Positions 21,401 through 30,664 of a stretch of 64,000 bases of DNA are shown piece by piece. The DNA is taken from assembly GCA_002470825.1 (NCBI GenBank), contig DKOR01000018.1, forward strand, positions 90,246 to 154,245, in the 5' to 3' direction. The notes under the pieces are model-generated. The model had not been told where the DNA came from, did no database searches, and saw only the letters and a list, made by a program, of their open reading frames with translations. This DNA is from Thiotrichaceae bacterium UBA7357 (GTDB lineage Bacteria > Pseudomonadota > Gammaproteobacteria > Eutrophobiales > Eutrophobiaceae). Every line of letters begins with the position of its first letter. Within the stretch, counting starts at the first letter, position 1. A program made the position numbers and the translations under genes.

Positions 21401-22327
21401 CCAATCCTTACTTTGAATACGGTTACCAATTAAGTTTAACGCTAAATTCTTTACTTTTAGTATATGATTATTATTGATTAGTGAAAAAGAGGAATAGTTT
21501 AATTCGCTATTAAAATCAATTAACTTGGATTGTTCCCATTTTGTCCATAGTTTAACGCTTGCAATACCACCGATGCTTTTAATTTTAAAATAGTTCAATA
21601 AACTAGTTGGATGAAAATTTTCTGTTTCAATATAAACTGATCCACCCCATTCAGGAGTCAATATATTGCCATTGATATCCACTAATACTTTTAAAAACTG
21701 CCCATATTTTTTTGGCAGAATAATATTGACTTCAAGTTGTACGCGTTGTTTGTCAGTTTTTAATTGAACTTTAACATCTGAGAATAACATTTTTTCATTA
21801 AGCGACTTTTCATCATGCCATGTTATAGATGCATTCTCGAGGATAATATATTTTTGTTTTAACAACCAAATCGATAAGTCAGAGCTTTTATTTGTAGTGG
21901 TGTGAATGTTTGATTCATCATTAGTGATAGATATTGATCCATCATGTCGTCGTAAAACATTAAGTTCTAAACCTGAAACAGACAGATAGTTTGGTATTAT
22001 TTCACGAGCTTTAATACTGGCTAAAATATTTATATTTATTTGCGCAGAGTCTAGCCGTGTAATTAACTTAGCATTTTCCCCTGAATAAAGATCGATATTT
22101 TTCAGGTATATATTGGGGGACCAACCTTGCCAGTCAGCATCTATTTTTTCTATAACCACCTGATGTTTCATCTGATTGCTAACCCAAGATTGTATTTCAC
22201 TGGTGTAACCACCAATTTCTGGTATTGCGAGGCGAACGACAGTTACTATAACTGCAGCGTTAAGAATGATGAAAGCAAACACATACCAAAAGCAATGGTA
22301 TAGAGCTATAAGATATTTATTAAACAT
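18485..22327 (-). CDS. yhdP: YhdP-family AsmA-like lipid transport protein
   Basis: A 1280-residue protein with one N-terminal membrane helix (about residues 12-35, FAFIILNAAVIVTVVRLAIP) and a long beta-rich periplasmic body. YhdP is one of the AsmA-like bridge proteins, with TamB and YdbH, that move phospholipids to the outer membrane. The C-terminal block FLDIDPSAGRLFGLLSIQTLPRRL followed by LDFTDLFKKGFAFDSI is the family hallmark. It lies 9 bases after rng; the rng-yhdP order is conserved in gammaproteobacteria. Confidence 0.92.
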   Translation of the reverse strand: MFNKYLIALYHCFWYVFAFIILNAAVIVTVVRLAIPEIGGYTSEIQSWVSNQMKHQVVIEKIDADWQGWSPNIYLKNIDLYSGENAKLITRLDSAQININILASIKAREIIPNYLSVSGLELNVLRRHDGSISITNDESNIHTTTNKSSDLSIWLLKQKYIILENASITWHDEKSLNEKMLFSDVKVQLKTDKQRVQLEVNIILPKKYGQFLKVLVDINGNILTPEWGGSVYIETENFHPTSLLNYFKIKSIGGIASVKLWTKWEQSKLIDFNSELNYSSFSLINNNHILKVKNLALNLIGNRIQSKDWLLNMKVDELRTENISWPTSSHQLLIEKDLNNDYEYDGYFSYLYLEDVLPFLITSNAIPDKFKVLFEQHTFKGEITDSIISYKPSSLANNLVQFESAFNNFSLISNNQNYSISGLKGSLNVGSDKINIQFNDSNPKIRIITLHDEPLSLSGFNTDLEINYNDMTEIIIHDFNLTSKDLSINSSGRIRFDDKSPFIDMILHVDETNIENIIPTYLPKQINPELRVWFNNALSNGKLLSGDLLFRGHLSDYPFYNAEGHFKSIINIENITLKYNEEWPSIDNFSAEIVLNNDDLTISSRSGNLYDAKINKLSAEIKNYNKGNNLLNITGSLEGHTNDITHFVNQSPLKEKKYLRESINNIIGDFELDLKLVIPLDEDDTNVEGIMAFTDATMESNIPGLSLESVNGKINFINNSIWANNIHALYHSLPVTLNIPKIDPEESTAEIYEISGFANKGFIVNQLGSFFPSFNKFGKNISPYFDGGSKWSLLLKTIISDDNITIRDVELSSDLSGIEINLPYPFDKRKKDSRLLTLSTRLTDASISKINFNFDNIFFTDVNIDNSENFIVKNILVGLGQQHEESSQTEEISIQGDLDELNLSKWIDIIAVDNNVQSHKSAFQKTSSITGEFTIGELQVLKNNFADVKINLSNSTEGWKVFFDGSEIKGHAQLLKTDKNKNDKLIVELESLSLHESETENYSSHSEIDKIPELDVRIKSFNYKGSQLGQLELQTNNIENGINISNLSISKPDLNITANGEWIHIDGVDRSEFYTKLESESIETMLATFNYSSANIQEGQTTIEMNANWMDTPMNFSMKKVIGELDMKIGKGQFLDIDPSAGRLFGLLSIQTLPRRLALDFTDLFKKGFAFDSISGNFNMDQGHAYTNNLELIGPAADIIVSGRTGFVTEDYDQIATITPKVSNSLPVASALFGPIGVGVGAVIYLTSELFKSIPDKIDEILRYQYNIKGSWDNPDIIKI

Positions 22328-22336
22328 TAAAATAAT

Positions 22337-23872
22337 TTAAAGTAGGATAATATCGTATTGTTCTTGTGTGTAAGTACTTTCTACTTGAAGACTAATTGAT
22401 CTCCCAATAAAAGCTTCTAACTCTGCAACACTCGTCGATTCATTATCCAGTAGCATAGTGATAACACATTGTGAGGCAACAACTAATAATTTTTTTGCAT
22501 TAAACTGTCGAACCTCACGTAAGATTTCTCGAAATATTTCATAACAAACAGTTTCAGATGTCTTGATGGTTGATCTACCTTCACAAGTAGGACATGTTTC
22601 AGAAAGAATATGTTCTAAACTTTCTCTTGTTCTCTTTCGAGTCAACTGTACTAAACCTAGCGAAGTTAGCTCGCTTAAAATCGTCTTAGAGTGATCTTTA
22701 TCGACATATTTTTCAAGAAAACGTAAAACTTGTCGGCCATGTTCTGGGTCCTTCATGTCGATAAAATCTATGATTATTATACCGCCAAGGTTTCGTAAAC
22801 GAAGTTGCCTGGCAAGTGTTTGCGCAGCTTCTAGATTGGTCTTATATATGGTTTCTTCTTGGTTACGATGACCAACAAAGGCACCTGTATTGACATCTAT
22901 TGTTGTCATAGCTTCGGTCTGATCAATAATTAAATAGCCGCCAGACTTTAGTGGAACTTTTCTATTTAACGAGCGTTGTATTTCGTCTTCAATTGAATAT
23001 AGATCAAGGATTGGATGATTCCCATTATAATATTCAATTCGGTTAAGAAACTTCGGAATAAATTTTCTTGAAAACTCTATCACCCGTTGATATGTTTCTT
23101 TTGAATCAACACGAACTTTGTCTACTTCTGAGTGGGCTAAATCACGCATTGTGCGCATTATCAATGGTAAGTCTTCATATACAATACTAGGCGGGAAAGT
23201 ATTTTTTGCGCGTACCATGATTGACCCCCAGATTTTCCTGAGAAACTGTATGTCTTTATGAATATCTTCGTCCCTAACTTGTTCCGCAGCTGTTCTAATA
23301 ATAAAGCCACCTTTTATTAATATTTCAGATTCGTCTAATGGGCGATCCAAAATAATACTATTTTTATCACTAATAATTGGTTTTTCGATACCGCACAGGT
23401 AGTCTAAAACAATATTTCTGAGTCGTTCGCGTTCTTCTCCGTCTTTAATCCTTTGAGAAATACTAATTGAAGAGTCATTCGGCATGAAAACGATATAACG
23501 TGATGGAATCGAAAGACGGGTTGTTAATCTGGCACCTTTACTTCCAATCGGATCTTTAATCACCTGGACAAGAATCTCTTCTCCTTCATTTATAATTGAT
23601 TCAATCGGTCGAATTTCTTCCGATTCTTCCTTGTCATAATCATGTTCGTTAATGATATCCGAAGAATGCAAAAAACCCGTACGGTCAAGTCCAATATCTA
23701 TAAAAGCTGCCTGCATGCCTGGTAATACTCTTGAAACTAAGCCTTTAAATACACTTCCTACTAGGCCACGTCTTTGTGTCCGTTCGATATGAACCTCCTG
23801 CAAGACGCCATTGTCAACAATAGCAATTCGTGTTTCTTGTGGAGTTACATTTATTAGAATTTCTTCACTCAT
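22337..23872 (-). CDS. rng: Ribonuclease G
   Basis: A single-strand endoribonuclease that matures the 16S rRNA 5' end and decays some mRNAs. It shows an S1 domain (GLVGSVFKGLVSRVLPGMQAAF near the N-terminus), the RNase H-like/DNase I-like catalytic core with TTIDVNTGAFVG and IIIDFIDM supplying metal-binding aspartates, and the zinc-link CPTCEG. The frame opens at a GTG at 23908. The ATG at 23872 (MSEEILINVTPQETR) aligns with the E. coli start, so I use that; about 511 residues. There is no long C-terminal tail, so it is RNase G rather than RNase E. Confidence 0.93.
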   Translation of the reverse strand: MSEEILINVTPQETRIAIVDNGVLQEVHIERTQRRGLVGSVFKGLVSRVLPGMQAAFIDIGLDRTGFLHSSDIINEHDYDKEESEEIRPIESIINEGEEILVQVIKDPIGSKGARLTTRLSIPSRYIVFMPNDSSISISQRIKDGEERERLRNIVLDYLCGIEKPIISDKNSIILDRPLDESEILIKGGFIIRTAAEQVRDEDIHKDIQFLRKIWGSIMVRAKNTFPPSIVYEDLPLIMRTMRDLAHSEVDKVRVDSKETYQRVIEFSRKFIPKFLNRIEYYNGNHPILDLYSIEDEIQRSLNRKVPLKSGGYLIIDQTEAMTTIDVNTGAFVGHRNQEETIYKTNLEAAQTLARQLRLRNLGGIIIIDFIDMKDPEHGRQVLRFLEKYVDKDHSKTILSELTSLGLVQLTRKRTRESLEHILSETCPTCEGRSTIKTSETVCYEIFREILREVRQFNAKKLLVVASQCVITMLLDNESTSVAELEAFIGRSISLQVESTYTQEQYDIILL

Positions 23873-24027
23873 TATAGGTGTTTTTATGACTGCAATATGT
23901 TGATTCACATCATTTTCAAGGACATTATCATATCATTAACTTGTTCTAAATGTGGTCAATAAGTGAGAAAAAACAGTTGTGTTAAGTATGCTGTATGTAT
24001 GGATAAATAAGGATAGAATGATAAATT

Positions 24028-25470
24028 ATGAATTTTAATAGATTTAGAGAATTTCTTCCGTCTGGTGGTGTGCTGCTGTCTGAAGAGTCTAAACGCGTTT
24101 ATGAATGTGATGCTTTATCGGCGCATAGAGTTATGCCTGGCTGTGTTCTTTTACCTGATTCAGTAGAACAAATTCAAAAAATATTATCATATTCTTATTT
24201 GAATAATATTCCTGTTGTTGCGAGAGGAGCAGGAACAGGTCTCTCAGGTGGGGCTATGCCTCATGCTGAAGGAGTTCTGCTAAGCCTCGCTAAATTCAAT
24301 AAAATCCTTGAAATTGACTCAGTTCAAAAAACCGCACGGGTACAACCGGGTGTACGTAATTTAGCTATTACTGAAGCAGTTAAATCATTTGGTCTCTATT
24401 ACGCCCCAGATCCTTCATCGCAAATTGCCTGCACAATCGGAGGAAATGTCGCTGAAAATTCTGGTGGAGTTCATTGCTTGAAATATGGTCTGACGATACA
24501 CAACATTATGCAATTGAAGATCGTTACCATCGAAGGTGAATTAATTACTATTGGGAGTCATGCATATGATTCAGCAGGCTATGACTTACTTGCTTTATTG
24601 ACAGGTTCAGAAGGAATGTTGGGCGTTATAGTCGAGGTCACTGTGAAGCTCATTTCAAAGGCACCACACAGCAGAGTATTGTTAGCTTCGTTTGATGATA
24701 TAGAAAAAGCGGGTAATGCAGTGGCTGGTGTGATTGCTAATGGTATTACTCCTGCTGGATTTGAAATGATGGATAAGGCGGGTGTTCGAGCTGTCGAAGA
24801 CTTTGTTCATGCAGGTTATCCAATCGATGCAGAAGCGATCTTGTTATGTGAGTTAGATGGCAGTGAAGAAGAAGTGGAGATAGGTTTGAAGAAAATAAAA
24901 ATTTTGTTGAAACAATACGGTGCTATCGAAGTGCGTGTTGCATGTGATGAAGCAGAATCAGAACTATTTTGGGCTGGGAGAAAAGCAGCCTTTCCAGCGG
25001 CAGGTAGAGTTGCACCGGATTATTATTGCATGGATGGGACTATCCCAAGAAAGCATATCGCCAAAGTGCTAGCGGGAATTCAAATTCTTTCAGAAAAATA
25101 CAAACTCGATGTAATTAATGTGTTTCATGCAGGAGATGGCAATTTACACCCTTTGATTTTATACGATGTAGCTATTCCCGGGGAACTAAAACGTACTGAA
25201 GATTTTGGCAGTGAAATACTTCAATTATGTATAGCTATGGGTGGAACGATAACGGGTGAACATGGTGTAGGGATAGAAAAGATAAATGAAATGTGCATTC
25301 AGTTTCGTGACGACGAGCTTGAACAATTTCATGCAGTAAAAGCTGTGTTCGATTCAAAAAATTTGTTAAATCCCGGTAAAGCAGTACCCACATTAAATCG
25401 ATGCGCAGAGTTTGGTGCGATGCATGTGCATCGAGGAGAAGAAAAATTTTCTGAACTAGAACGTTATTGA
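24028..25470 (+). CDS. glcD: Glycolate oxidase subunit GlcD (FAD-binding)
   Basis: A 480-residue FAD-linked subunit of the membrane-associated glycolate dehydrogenase, which oxidises glycolate to glyoxylate. PCMH-type FAD motifs are VVARGAGTGLSGGAMP and GGNVAENSGGVHCLKYG. The C-terminal domain has VINVFHAGDGNLHP and TGEHGVGIEKI. It is followed by glcE and glcF on the same strand. No glcC regulator or glcG/glcB is present. Confidence 0.93.
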   Translation: MNFNRFREFLPSGGVLLSEESKRVYECDALSAHRVMPGCVLLPDSVEQIQKILSYSYLNNIPVVARGAGTGLSGGAMPHAEGVLLSLAKFNKILEIDSVQKTARVQPGVRNLAITEAVKSFGLYYAPDPSSQIACTIGGNVAENSGGVHCLKYGLTIHNIMQLKIVTIEGELITIGSHAYDSAGYDLLALLTGSEGMLGVIVEVTVKLISKAPHSRVLLASFDDIEKAGNAVAGVIANGITPAGFEMMDKAGVRAVEDFVHAGYPIDAEAILLCELDGSEEEVEIGLKKIKILLKQYGAIEVRVACDEAESELFWAGRKAAFPAAGRVAPDYYCMDGTIPRKHIAKVLAGIQILSEKYKLDVINVFHAGDGNLHPLILYDVAIPGELKRTEDFGSEILQLCIAMGGTITGEHGVGIEKINEMCIQFRDDELEQFHAVKAVFDSKNLLNPGKAVPTLNRCAEFGAMHVHRGEEKFSELERY

Positions 25471-25578
25471 AATAATGTTCTTATTTCTCGTCATAACATC
25501 ATTTGTAGCATAACTATAGTTAGTATTTTTTATGTATAAAACTAAGTCTTCATATCTATATTAATATACATTAATGTA

Positions 25579-26637
25579 ATGAAAGAAAAAGTTGAACTAA
25601 TTAAAGAGCATGTTTTCGATGCCATCGAGCAAAAGAAGCCGCTCAAGATCGTGGGTGGTAACAGCAAAGCTTTTTTGGGGAGAGCTACAAAAGGATCATT
25701 ACTTGATGTTTCTGATTATAGTGGGATTATAAGCTATGAACCCACGGAACTATTTATAACAGCCAGAGCAGGGACATTGCTTAGTGATATTAATAATACG
25801 CTATTTAAATACGGTCAAATGTTAGGTTTTGACCCGCCTAACTATAATACTAGGACAACAATTGGTGGTGTTGTTGCTACAGGTTTGAGTGGGTCTCGCC
25901 GCCCTTATAGCGGCTCAGTTAGAGATTCTATTTTGGGTATTCGTTGTATTAACGGCCTTGGAAAGGACATGTCATTTGGTGGACAGGTGATCAAGAATGT
26001 TGCTGGTTATGATTTGTCGCGATTAATGACTGGTGCATTCGGGACTCTGGGGATTATTCTTGAAGTATCAATCAAGGTAGTTCCAATCCCGGAGGCAGAA
26101 ATGACCTGTAGTCGTTCAATGACTAAAGGAAATGCAATAGTGAAAATGTTAGAATTATCCGGACAGGCTATTTCTCTCTCGGGAAGTTGTTATTATGGCG
26201 GAGTGCTATATGTCAGACTATCAGGTAACGAGAATAGTATAATGGCAACAAAGAAGAAAATAGGTTTTGATACAGATGAACAAGGTGTCAATTTCTGGGA
26301 TCAATTGCGTGATTTTAAAGCGCCTATTTTTAATTCAGAAAAAAATATCTGGCGAATATCTGTACCGATAACTACGGTTCCTAAGATAGGAGATTCACAA
26401 TTTGTGTTGGATTGGGGCGGAGGATTATACTGGCTAAATTCTGATCGTGCTCCTAAAGAAATATTTGATATGGCAGAAGAAGTCGGTGGCAGCGCAATGC
26501 TATTTCGTGGATATGATCAAAAACAGGAAGTATTTCAGCCATTAACAAATGGACTATTATCACTACATCAAGGCTTGAAGAAAGCTTTTGACCCGCATAG
26601 AATATTAAATCCTGGGAAGATTTACGCTTCGCTTTGA
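25579..26637 (+). CDS. glcE: Glycolate oxidase subunit GlcE (FAD-binding)
   Basis: A 352-residue second FAD-binding subunit. A short PCMH domain contains KIVGGNSKAFLG (where GlcD has the RGAGTG loop), TTIGGVVATGLSGSRRP, and GGQVIKNVAGYDLSRLMTGAFGTLG. The C-terminus ends with the typical DPHRILNPGK. It begins 108 bases after glcD and ends 4 bases before glcF, so glcE and glcF are probably translated together. Confidence 0.93.
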   Translation: MKEKVELIKEHVFDAIEQKKPLKIVGGNSKAFLGRATKGSLLDVSDYSGIISYEPTELFITARAGTLLSDINNTLFKYGQMLGFDPPNYNTRTTIGGVVATGLSGSRRPYSGSVRDSILGIRCINGLGKDMSFGGQVIKNVAGYDLSRLMTGAFGTLGIILEVSIKVVPIPEAEMTCSRSMTKGNAIVKMLELSGQAISLSGSCYYGGVLYVRLSGNENSIMATKKKIGFDTDEQGVNFWDQLRDFKAPIFNSEKNIWRISVPITTVPKIGDSQFVLDWGGGLYWLNSDRAPKEIFDMAEEVGGSAMLFRGYDQKQEVFQPLTNGLLSLHQGLKKAFDPHRILNPGKIYASL

Positions 26638-26641
26638 AAAA

Positions 26642-27859
26642 ATGCAAACATTTATTGAGCAATCGATTAAAAACACACTAGATGGAAAAGAAGCTGAGCG
26701 GATTCTTCGATCATGTGTTCATTGTGGTTTTTGCATAGCGACCTGTCCCACATATCAACTTCTAGGCGATGAACTTGATGGTCCGAGAGGGCGTATATAT
26801 CTAATCAAATCTATGCTTGAAGGTGAAGTTAGCACGAAACAAACAATGCAACATCTAGATCGATGTTTGACCTGTCGTGCATGTGAAACAACTTGTCCAT
26901 CTGGTGTTGAATATGGAAAACTGCTCGGTATTGGACGACAACATATTAATCAGAAAATATCCAGGCCCTGGCAACATCGTCTTTATCGATTCTTGATTTT
27001 ACAATCATTCCCGTATAGAAAAAGGTTTGATCTTATTCTAAAATTTGGACAAATCTTTCGTTTTTGTTTATCAGAAAAATTAAAAAGCGTGCTCCCTATT
27101 CGTGTAAAGCAGACTAAATTTATTAATATGAAAATGCATTCTCGAAAGGTCATATTATTTGCCGGCTGCGTTCAGCCTGTGTTAGCACCGGAAATAAATG
27201 ATTCGGTAACAAAAGTATTAGATGTCCTTGGAGTTTCAGTTATTGAAATCAAGAATGAACAATGCTGTGGTGCTTTGAGTCATCACCTTACGGCAGCAGA
27301 GCAAGCCTTATCATTTATGCGAAAAAATATTGACTTATATTGGCCAGTAATAGAGCAAGGTGTAGAAGCAATAATTGTATCAGCTAGTGGTTGTGGAGTT
27401 CATATAAAAGATTACGGTTATTTATTACGAGAAGATCAAGAATATGCACTGAAGGCAGCAAAAATTTCTACAATGACAAAAGACATCTCTGAATTCATGT
27501 CAGAATTTGAATTAGAAGACTTGAAAATAGATAATTCAATAAATGTGGCATTTCAAAGTCCTTGTACATTACAGCATGGACAGAAATTGAGTGGTATCAC
27601 TGAAAGTTTGTTGCAGCGATTAGGCTTTACACTTGCACCGATTCTCGATGCAGATTTATGCTGTGGGTCAGCAGGTGTTTATTCGTTACTGGAAAAAAAT
27701 ATTTCAAACAAATTACAAGACAAAAAAATTGAAAGTTTAATGCAGGGAGAGCCTGAATTGATCCTTACAGCCAACATAGGTTGTCTCAAACATTTACAAC
27801 GGAATAGTCCAGTACCTGTGAAACATTGGATAGAAGAAGTTGCTGCATCAATCAGATAA
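26642..27859 (+). CDS. glcF: Glycolate oxidase iron-sulfur subunit GlcF
   Basis: A 405-residue subunit passing electrons from GlcD/E toward quinone. Two N-terminal 4Fe-4S clusters are visible (CVHCGFCIATCP and CLTCRACETTCPSG). Two CCG domains follow, with FAGCVQP...NEQCCGALSHH and SPCTLQHG...DLCCGSAGVY. It completes glcDEF. In autotrophs this complex clears glycolate from RuBisCO oxygenation; whether this organism fixes CO2 cannot be told from the window. Confidence 0.94.
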   Translation: MQTFIEQSIKNTLDGKEAERILRSCVHCGFCIATCPTYQLLGDELDGPRGRIYLIKSMLEGEVSTKQTMQHLDRCLTCRACETTCPSGVEYGKLLGIGRQHINQKISRPWQHRLYRFLILQSFPYRKRFDLILKFGQIFRFCLSEKLKSVLPIRVKQTKFINMKMHSRKVILFAGCVQPVLAPEINDSVTKVLDVLGVSVIEIKNEQCCGALSHHLTAAEQALSFMRKNIDLYWPVIEQGVEAIIVSASGCGVHIKDYGYLLREDQEYALKAAKISTMTKDISEFMSEFELEDLKIDNSINVAFQSPCTLQHGQKLSGITESLLQRLGFTLAPILDADLCCGSAGVYSLLEKNISNKLQDKKIESLMQGEPELILTANIGCLKHLQRNSPVPVKHWIEEVAASIR

Positions 27860-27884
27860 TGCAAAACTTATGTTTTACCTGATT
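27850..27884. terminator. Possible bidirectional terminator between glcF and mlaA
   Basis: Two nested dyads, AATCAG/CTGATT outside and AAAAC/GTTTT inside a 4-base loop, sit exactly where two convergent genes end. The stem is AT-rich with an asymmetric interior loop, so stability is doubtful. Confidence 0.3.
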
Positions 27885-27913
27885 GTCTTAGTGTATTTTG
27901 TTATTGCGACATG

Positions 27914-28705
27914 TTATTCGATTACTAACATGCCAGATTCTTTATTATCATCAGTGTTTCCAATATCACTAGCATCATTAAAAATATCATCATAACCACT
28001 GGCTGGCGGATTACCATCGTGAACCTTAAATTCACGTTGTTGTAGATAAGCTTCCCGCGTGAATGAATAAGCATCAAGCGCTGCTTCGTCGCGTATATTT
28101 GATTTTTCAAGTAAATTAGCGCGTGTATTTATAGCGTTCAAGACGCTGATTGGGGCCATCACAACACTAGAAAAGTAAAAGAATGGGTTTAATAAGGTGC
28201 TTGGGACTTGATCTGTTATGTCGCGTGTCGAGCTTGGGCCCAAAAGGTATAGATATGAACCTTGATTTACCCCCCAAGTAGCTAATGTTTGTCCAAAGTC
28301 TTCACTATTCGCCGGCATCCCAATTGGAGTGGAAATATCAAATAAACCTGCGATACCAAAAGTTGAGTTATAAGCAAATCGAAGCATATCGGTCATACCT
28401 TGTTCAAATTTGCCTTGTAAAAAATCATTGAATATGACATTTAAATAACTCAAATTATCGAAAAAATTTGAAATACTAGTTCTTACTGGTACTGGAGTTA
28501 GACTAACATAGGATTCTGCTACTGGTTTGATAAATTGCTTATCCAATTTTTCTAAAGCGTTGAATACAGTCCGATTGGCTGGTTCTAGTGGATCATGGCT
28601 ATTCTCAGAGACGTTGTTTTGTGTCGTAGCACAGCCCGCAGCTAATATTAGAACTCCACTATAAACTAGATATTTAACTAATTTCAATATATGGCTTGCA
28701 GTCAT
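27914..28705 (-). CDS. mlaA: MlaA/VacJ-family outer-membrane lipoprotein
   Basis: A 263-residue lipoprotein. A signal peptide ends in the lipobox LAAG-C with Cys25, followed by Ala (no inner-membrane retention Asp). The family signature DPLEPANRTVFNALEKLDK is near residue 38, with YLLGPSSTRD downstream. MlaA forms an outer-membrane ring that extracts mislocalised phospholipids from the outer leaflet. It is followed upstream in the same direction by an MlaC/HpnM-like gene and hopanoid genes, so it may serve hopanoid or phospholipid traffic. mlaFEDB are not in the window. Confidence 0.92.
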   Translation of the reverse strand: MTASHILKLVKYLVYSGVLILAAGCATTQNNVSENSHDPLEPANRTVFNALEKLDKQFIKPVAESYVSLTPVPVRTSISNFFDNLSYLNVIFNDFLQGKFEQGMTDMLRFAYNSTFGIAGLFDISTPIGMPANSEDFGQTLATWGVNQGSYLYLLGPSSTRDITDQVPSTLLNPFFYFSSVVMAPISVLNAINTRANLLEKSNIRDEAALDAYSFTREAYLQQREFKVHDGNPPASGYDDIFNDASDIGNTDDNKESGMLVIE

Positions 28706-28804
28706 GTTTAGTCTCTCTTACTGTTCAAAAAAATTGTTTCTACATTACTGTAAATATTGACATACCTTAACGCTTGAGACAATTTTTAATGTTGATTTAA
28801 TAAA

Positions 28805-29428
28805 TTATTTTGGTTGTATGTTGCTAATTTTTTGCTTTAGACTGGTAATTAAGGAATCAAAACCTCGTTTTTTAATGACAGAGGAATAATCTGCTCTTTT
28901 CAAAGACAAATCATTGATACCGTTAGCTATTACACTTATTATTTTCCAGGCTCCCTTATTATTTTGTACAATATAATTGAATGAGACAGGCGTATCATCT
29001 ATTCGCACAAACTCTGTTTTTATTACAAATCTATTTTTTTTCATTTGTTCTATTGACAGAGTTCTAAAAAGCTCTCCGTTATAGGAGTTAAATTGATTGA
29101 CATAAGTTGATATCGTTAGACGATTAAATGAATCAATAAAATCTGTTTGTTCCTTTTTTTCTAACGTTTTCCAGTACCTACCTAATATGACCTTAGCGAT
29201 TAATGGGATATCAAAATGTGTAACCATTACCTCTTCCATCACATTATAACGTTCTTGAAAAGATTTAGTACTGACGTCCTTCATGATGTTTAGCAAGGAG
29301 GCATGTAATTCATTAACAGGTACATTAATTGACGGTTCCCTATCTACTCCAGCCCAAATCATCTTGCTAAAACAAAAAAAACTGATGAAGAATGTTGTTA
29401 TTAGTAGATATTGATGCTGTAGTTTCAT
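28805..29428 (-). CDS. hpnM: HpnM/MlaC-family periplasmic lipid-binding protein
   Basis: A 207-residue Ttg2D/MlaC-fold protein with a cleavable signal peptide (hydrophobic 9-20, cleavage near IWAG). Family features include a mid-protein helix bundle (FDIPLIAKVILGRYWKTLEKKEQTDF), VSFNYIVQNNKGAWKIISVIANGINDLSLKRADYSSVI. MlaC shuttles phospholipid across the periplasm; HpnM is the version found in hopanoid clusters. Position between mlaA and hpnB/hpnH favours HpnM, but sequence alone does not separate it from MlaC. Confidence 0.72.
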   Translation of the reverse strand: MKLQHQYLLITTFFISFFCFSKMIWAGVDREPSINVPVNELHASLLNIMKDVSTKSFQERYNVMEEVMVTHFDIPLIAKVILGRYWKTLEKKEQTDFIDSFNRLTISTYVNQFNSYNGELFRTLSIEQMKKNRFVIKTEFVRIDDTPVSFNYIVQNNKGAWKIISVIANGINDLSLKRADYSSVIKKRGFDSLITSLKQKISNIQPK

Positions 29429-29551
29429 TTATTTGAGCCTGTTGTTAATAGTATATACTAAATAAGAAGAACCACTTTGTGTTCATACCATCAATAAGAT
29501 GTCATTATAAATCTTAGAGGTCCTTAAATAACGTTTATTGCAATTTGATAC

Positions 29552-30664
29552 TTAATTATAATAACGATCTTTCCAAACTGCACCTTTTCCAAAATAATAA
29601 TGAAATGCAGAGCCCCATGTCATTATAAGATAGAGAGTACCCACCAATGGCAAAGAAAGGCAATACAAGGGATTCATTGAATAGTAACGTAGCGTTGGCA
29701 AGTAACACATGATTTGTATTCCAAGTATGACTATTCCAATGGTTATTATATCTATTTGCGTTTGCAACAATGCCGCTGTAGGTAAGACAAATGCTGCAAT
29801 CATTACTGTAGTGCAAAGTAATAATAGTAATGGGGAATAAGCCAGTTGAGTGTAGGCTGTGCGAGTCACCATTTGCCAAATCATTGAGAGTGAATTGTAA
29901 GGACGAAGACTCATCGCTGAATGGGTCAGTCCCAACCATATTTCATGCCCATTTTGTTTAACTTTTTTGGCTAACGAACAATCATCAATTAGCATATTTT
30001 TAATACAGTTAAAGCCACCTAAATTTTCAAGAACATTTGCATCCAGCAAGATACAACCGCCTGCTGCTGCAGCGATTGACGAACTAGATTTGTTTGAAAG
30101 GTGAAATGGATAAAGTAATTTAAAAAAAAATATAAAGGCTGGCATTAAACTTTTTTCCCAATTTGATTCCATCTTCAAATGAGCCATTAAGGAAAGCATT
30201 TTTATATTATCTTTCTGTGCTTTTTTTATCAGCGTTGGGATAAGTCCGGGCTTTAAAAAGATATCGGCGTCTAGTAAAAGCAGATAGGGCGTTTTGATTA
30301 GTTGACGGCCTTGTTCCAAAGCCCATAACTTACCACTCCAACCTTCAGGTAGTGGGGTGCCCATAACAACATGTAAATTATTCAAATTTACGGCGAGAGC
30401 TTTTTCGACAGTATCATCGGTAGATTGATCATCGATCAGTATTACATTTAGTCCTTCTCCTTGTTCTTTTAGAGCAGCGAGTGTTTTATCGATTGTTTCT
30501 GTCTCATCTCTTGCAGGAATAAGAACAGTGGTATTAGATAAATCGAGGTCTTCTACTGATTGGCTATCGAGTGTTTCTCGGGTGCTCCAAGCACGACACG
30601 GTAGTAGTAATATTGCGAGCCAAATAAGCAATCCTGGCATTACTGCCAAGAGTGTTATTTCCAT
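29552..30664 (-). CDS. hpnB: Hopene-associated glycosyltransferase HpnB
   Basis: A 370-residue family 2 glycosyltransferase with an N-terminal membrane helix (LLAVMPGLLIWLAILLL) and three or more C-terminal helices. The GT-A core has TVLIPARDETETIDKTL, LIDDQSTDDT, LLLDADIFLKPG (DxD-like) and MLIDDCSLAKKVK. It matches the hopene-associated family that clusters with hpnH, although its exact acceptor is not established. Its ATG shares one base with the hpnH stop (TAATG), so translation is coupled. Confidence 0.85.
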   Translation of the reverse strand: MEITLLAVMPGLLIWLAILLLPCRAWSTRETLDSQSVEDLDLSNTTVLIPARDETETIDKTLAALKEQGEGLNVILIDDQSTDDTVEKALAVNLNNLHVVMGTPLPEGWSGKLWALEQGRQLIKTPYLLLLDADIFLKPGLIPTLIKKAQKDNIKMLSLMAHLKMESNWEKSLMPAFIFFFKLLYPFHLSNKSSSSIAAAAGGCILLDANVLENLGGFNCIKNMLIDDCSLAKKVKQNGHEIWLGLTHSAMSLRPYNSLSMIWQMVTRTAYTQLAYSPLLLLLCTTVMIAAFVLPTAALLQTQIDIITIGIVILGIQIMCYLPTLRYYSMNPLYCLSLPLVGTLYLIMTWGSAFHYYFGKGAVWKDRYYN

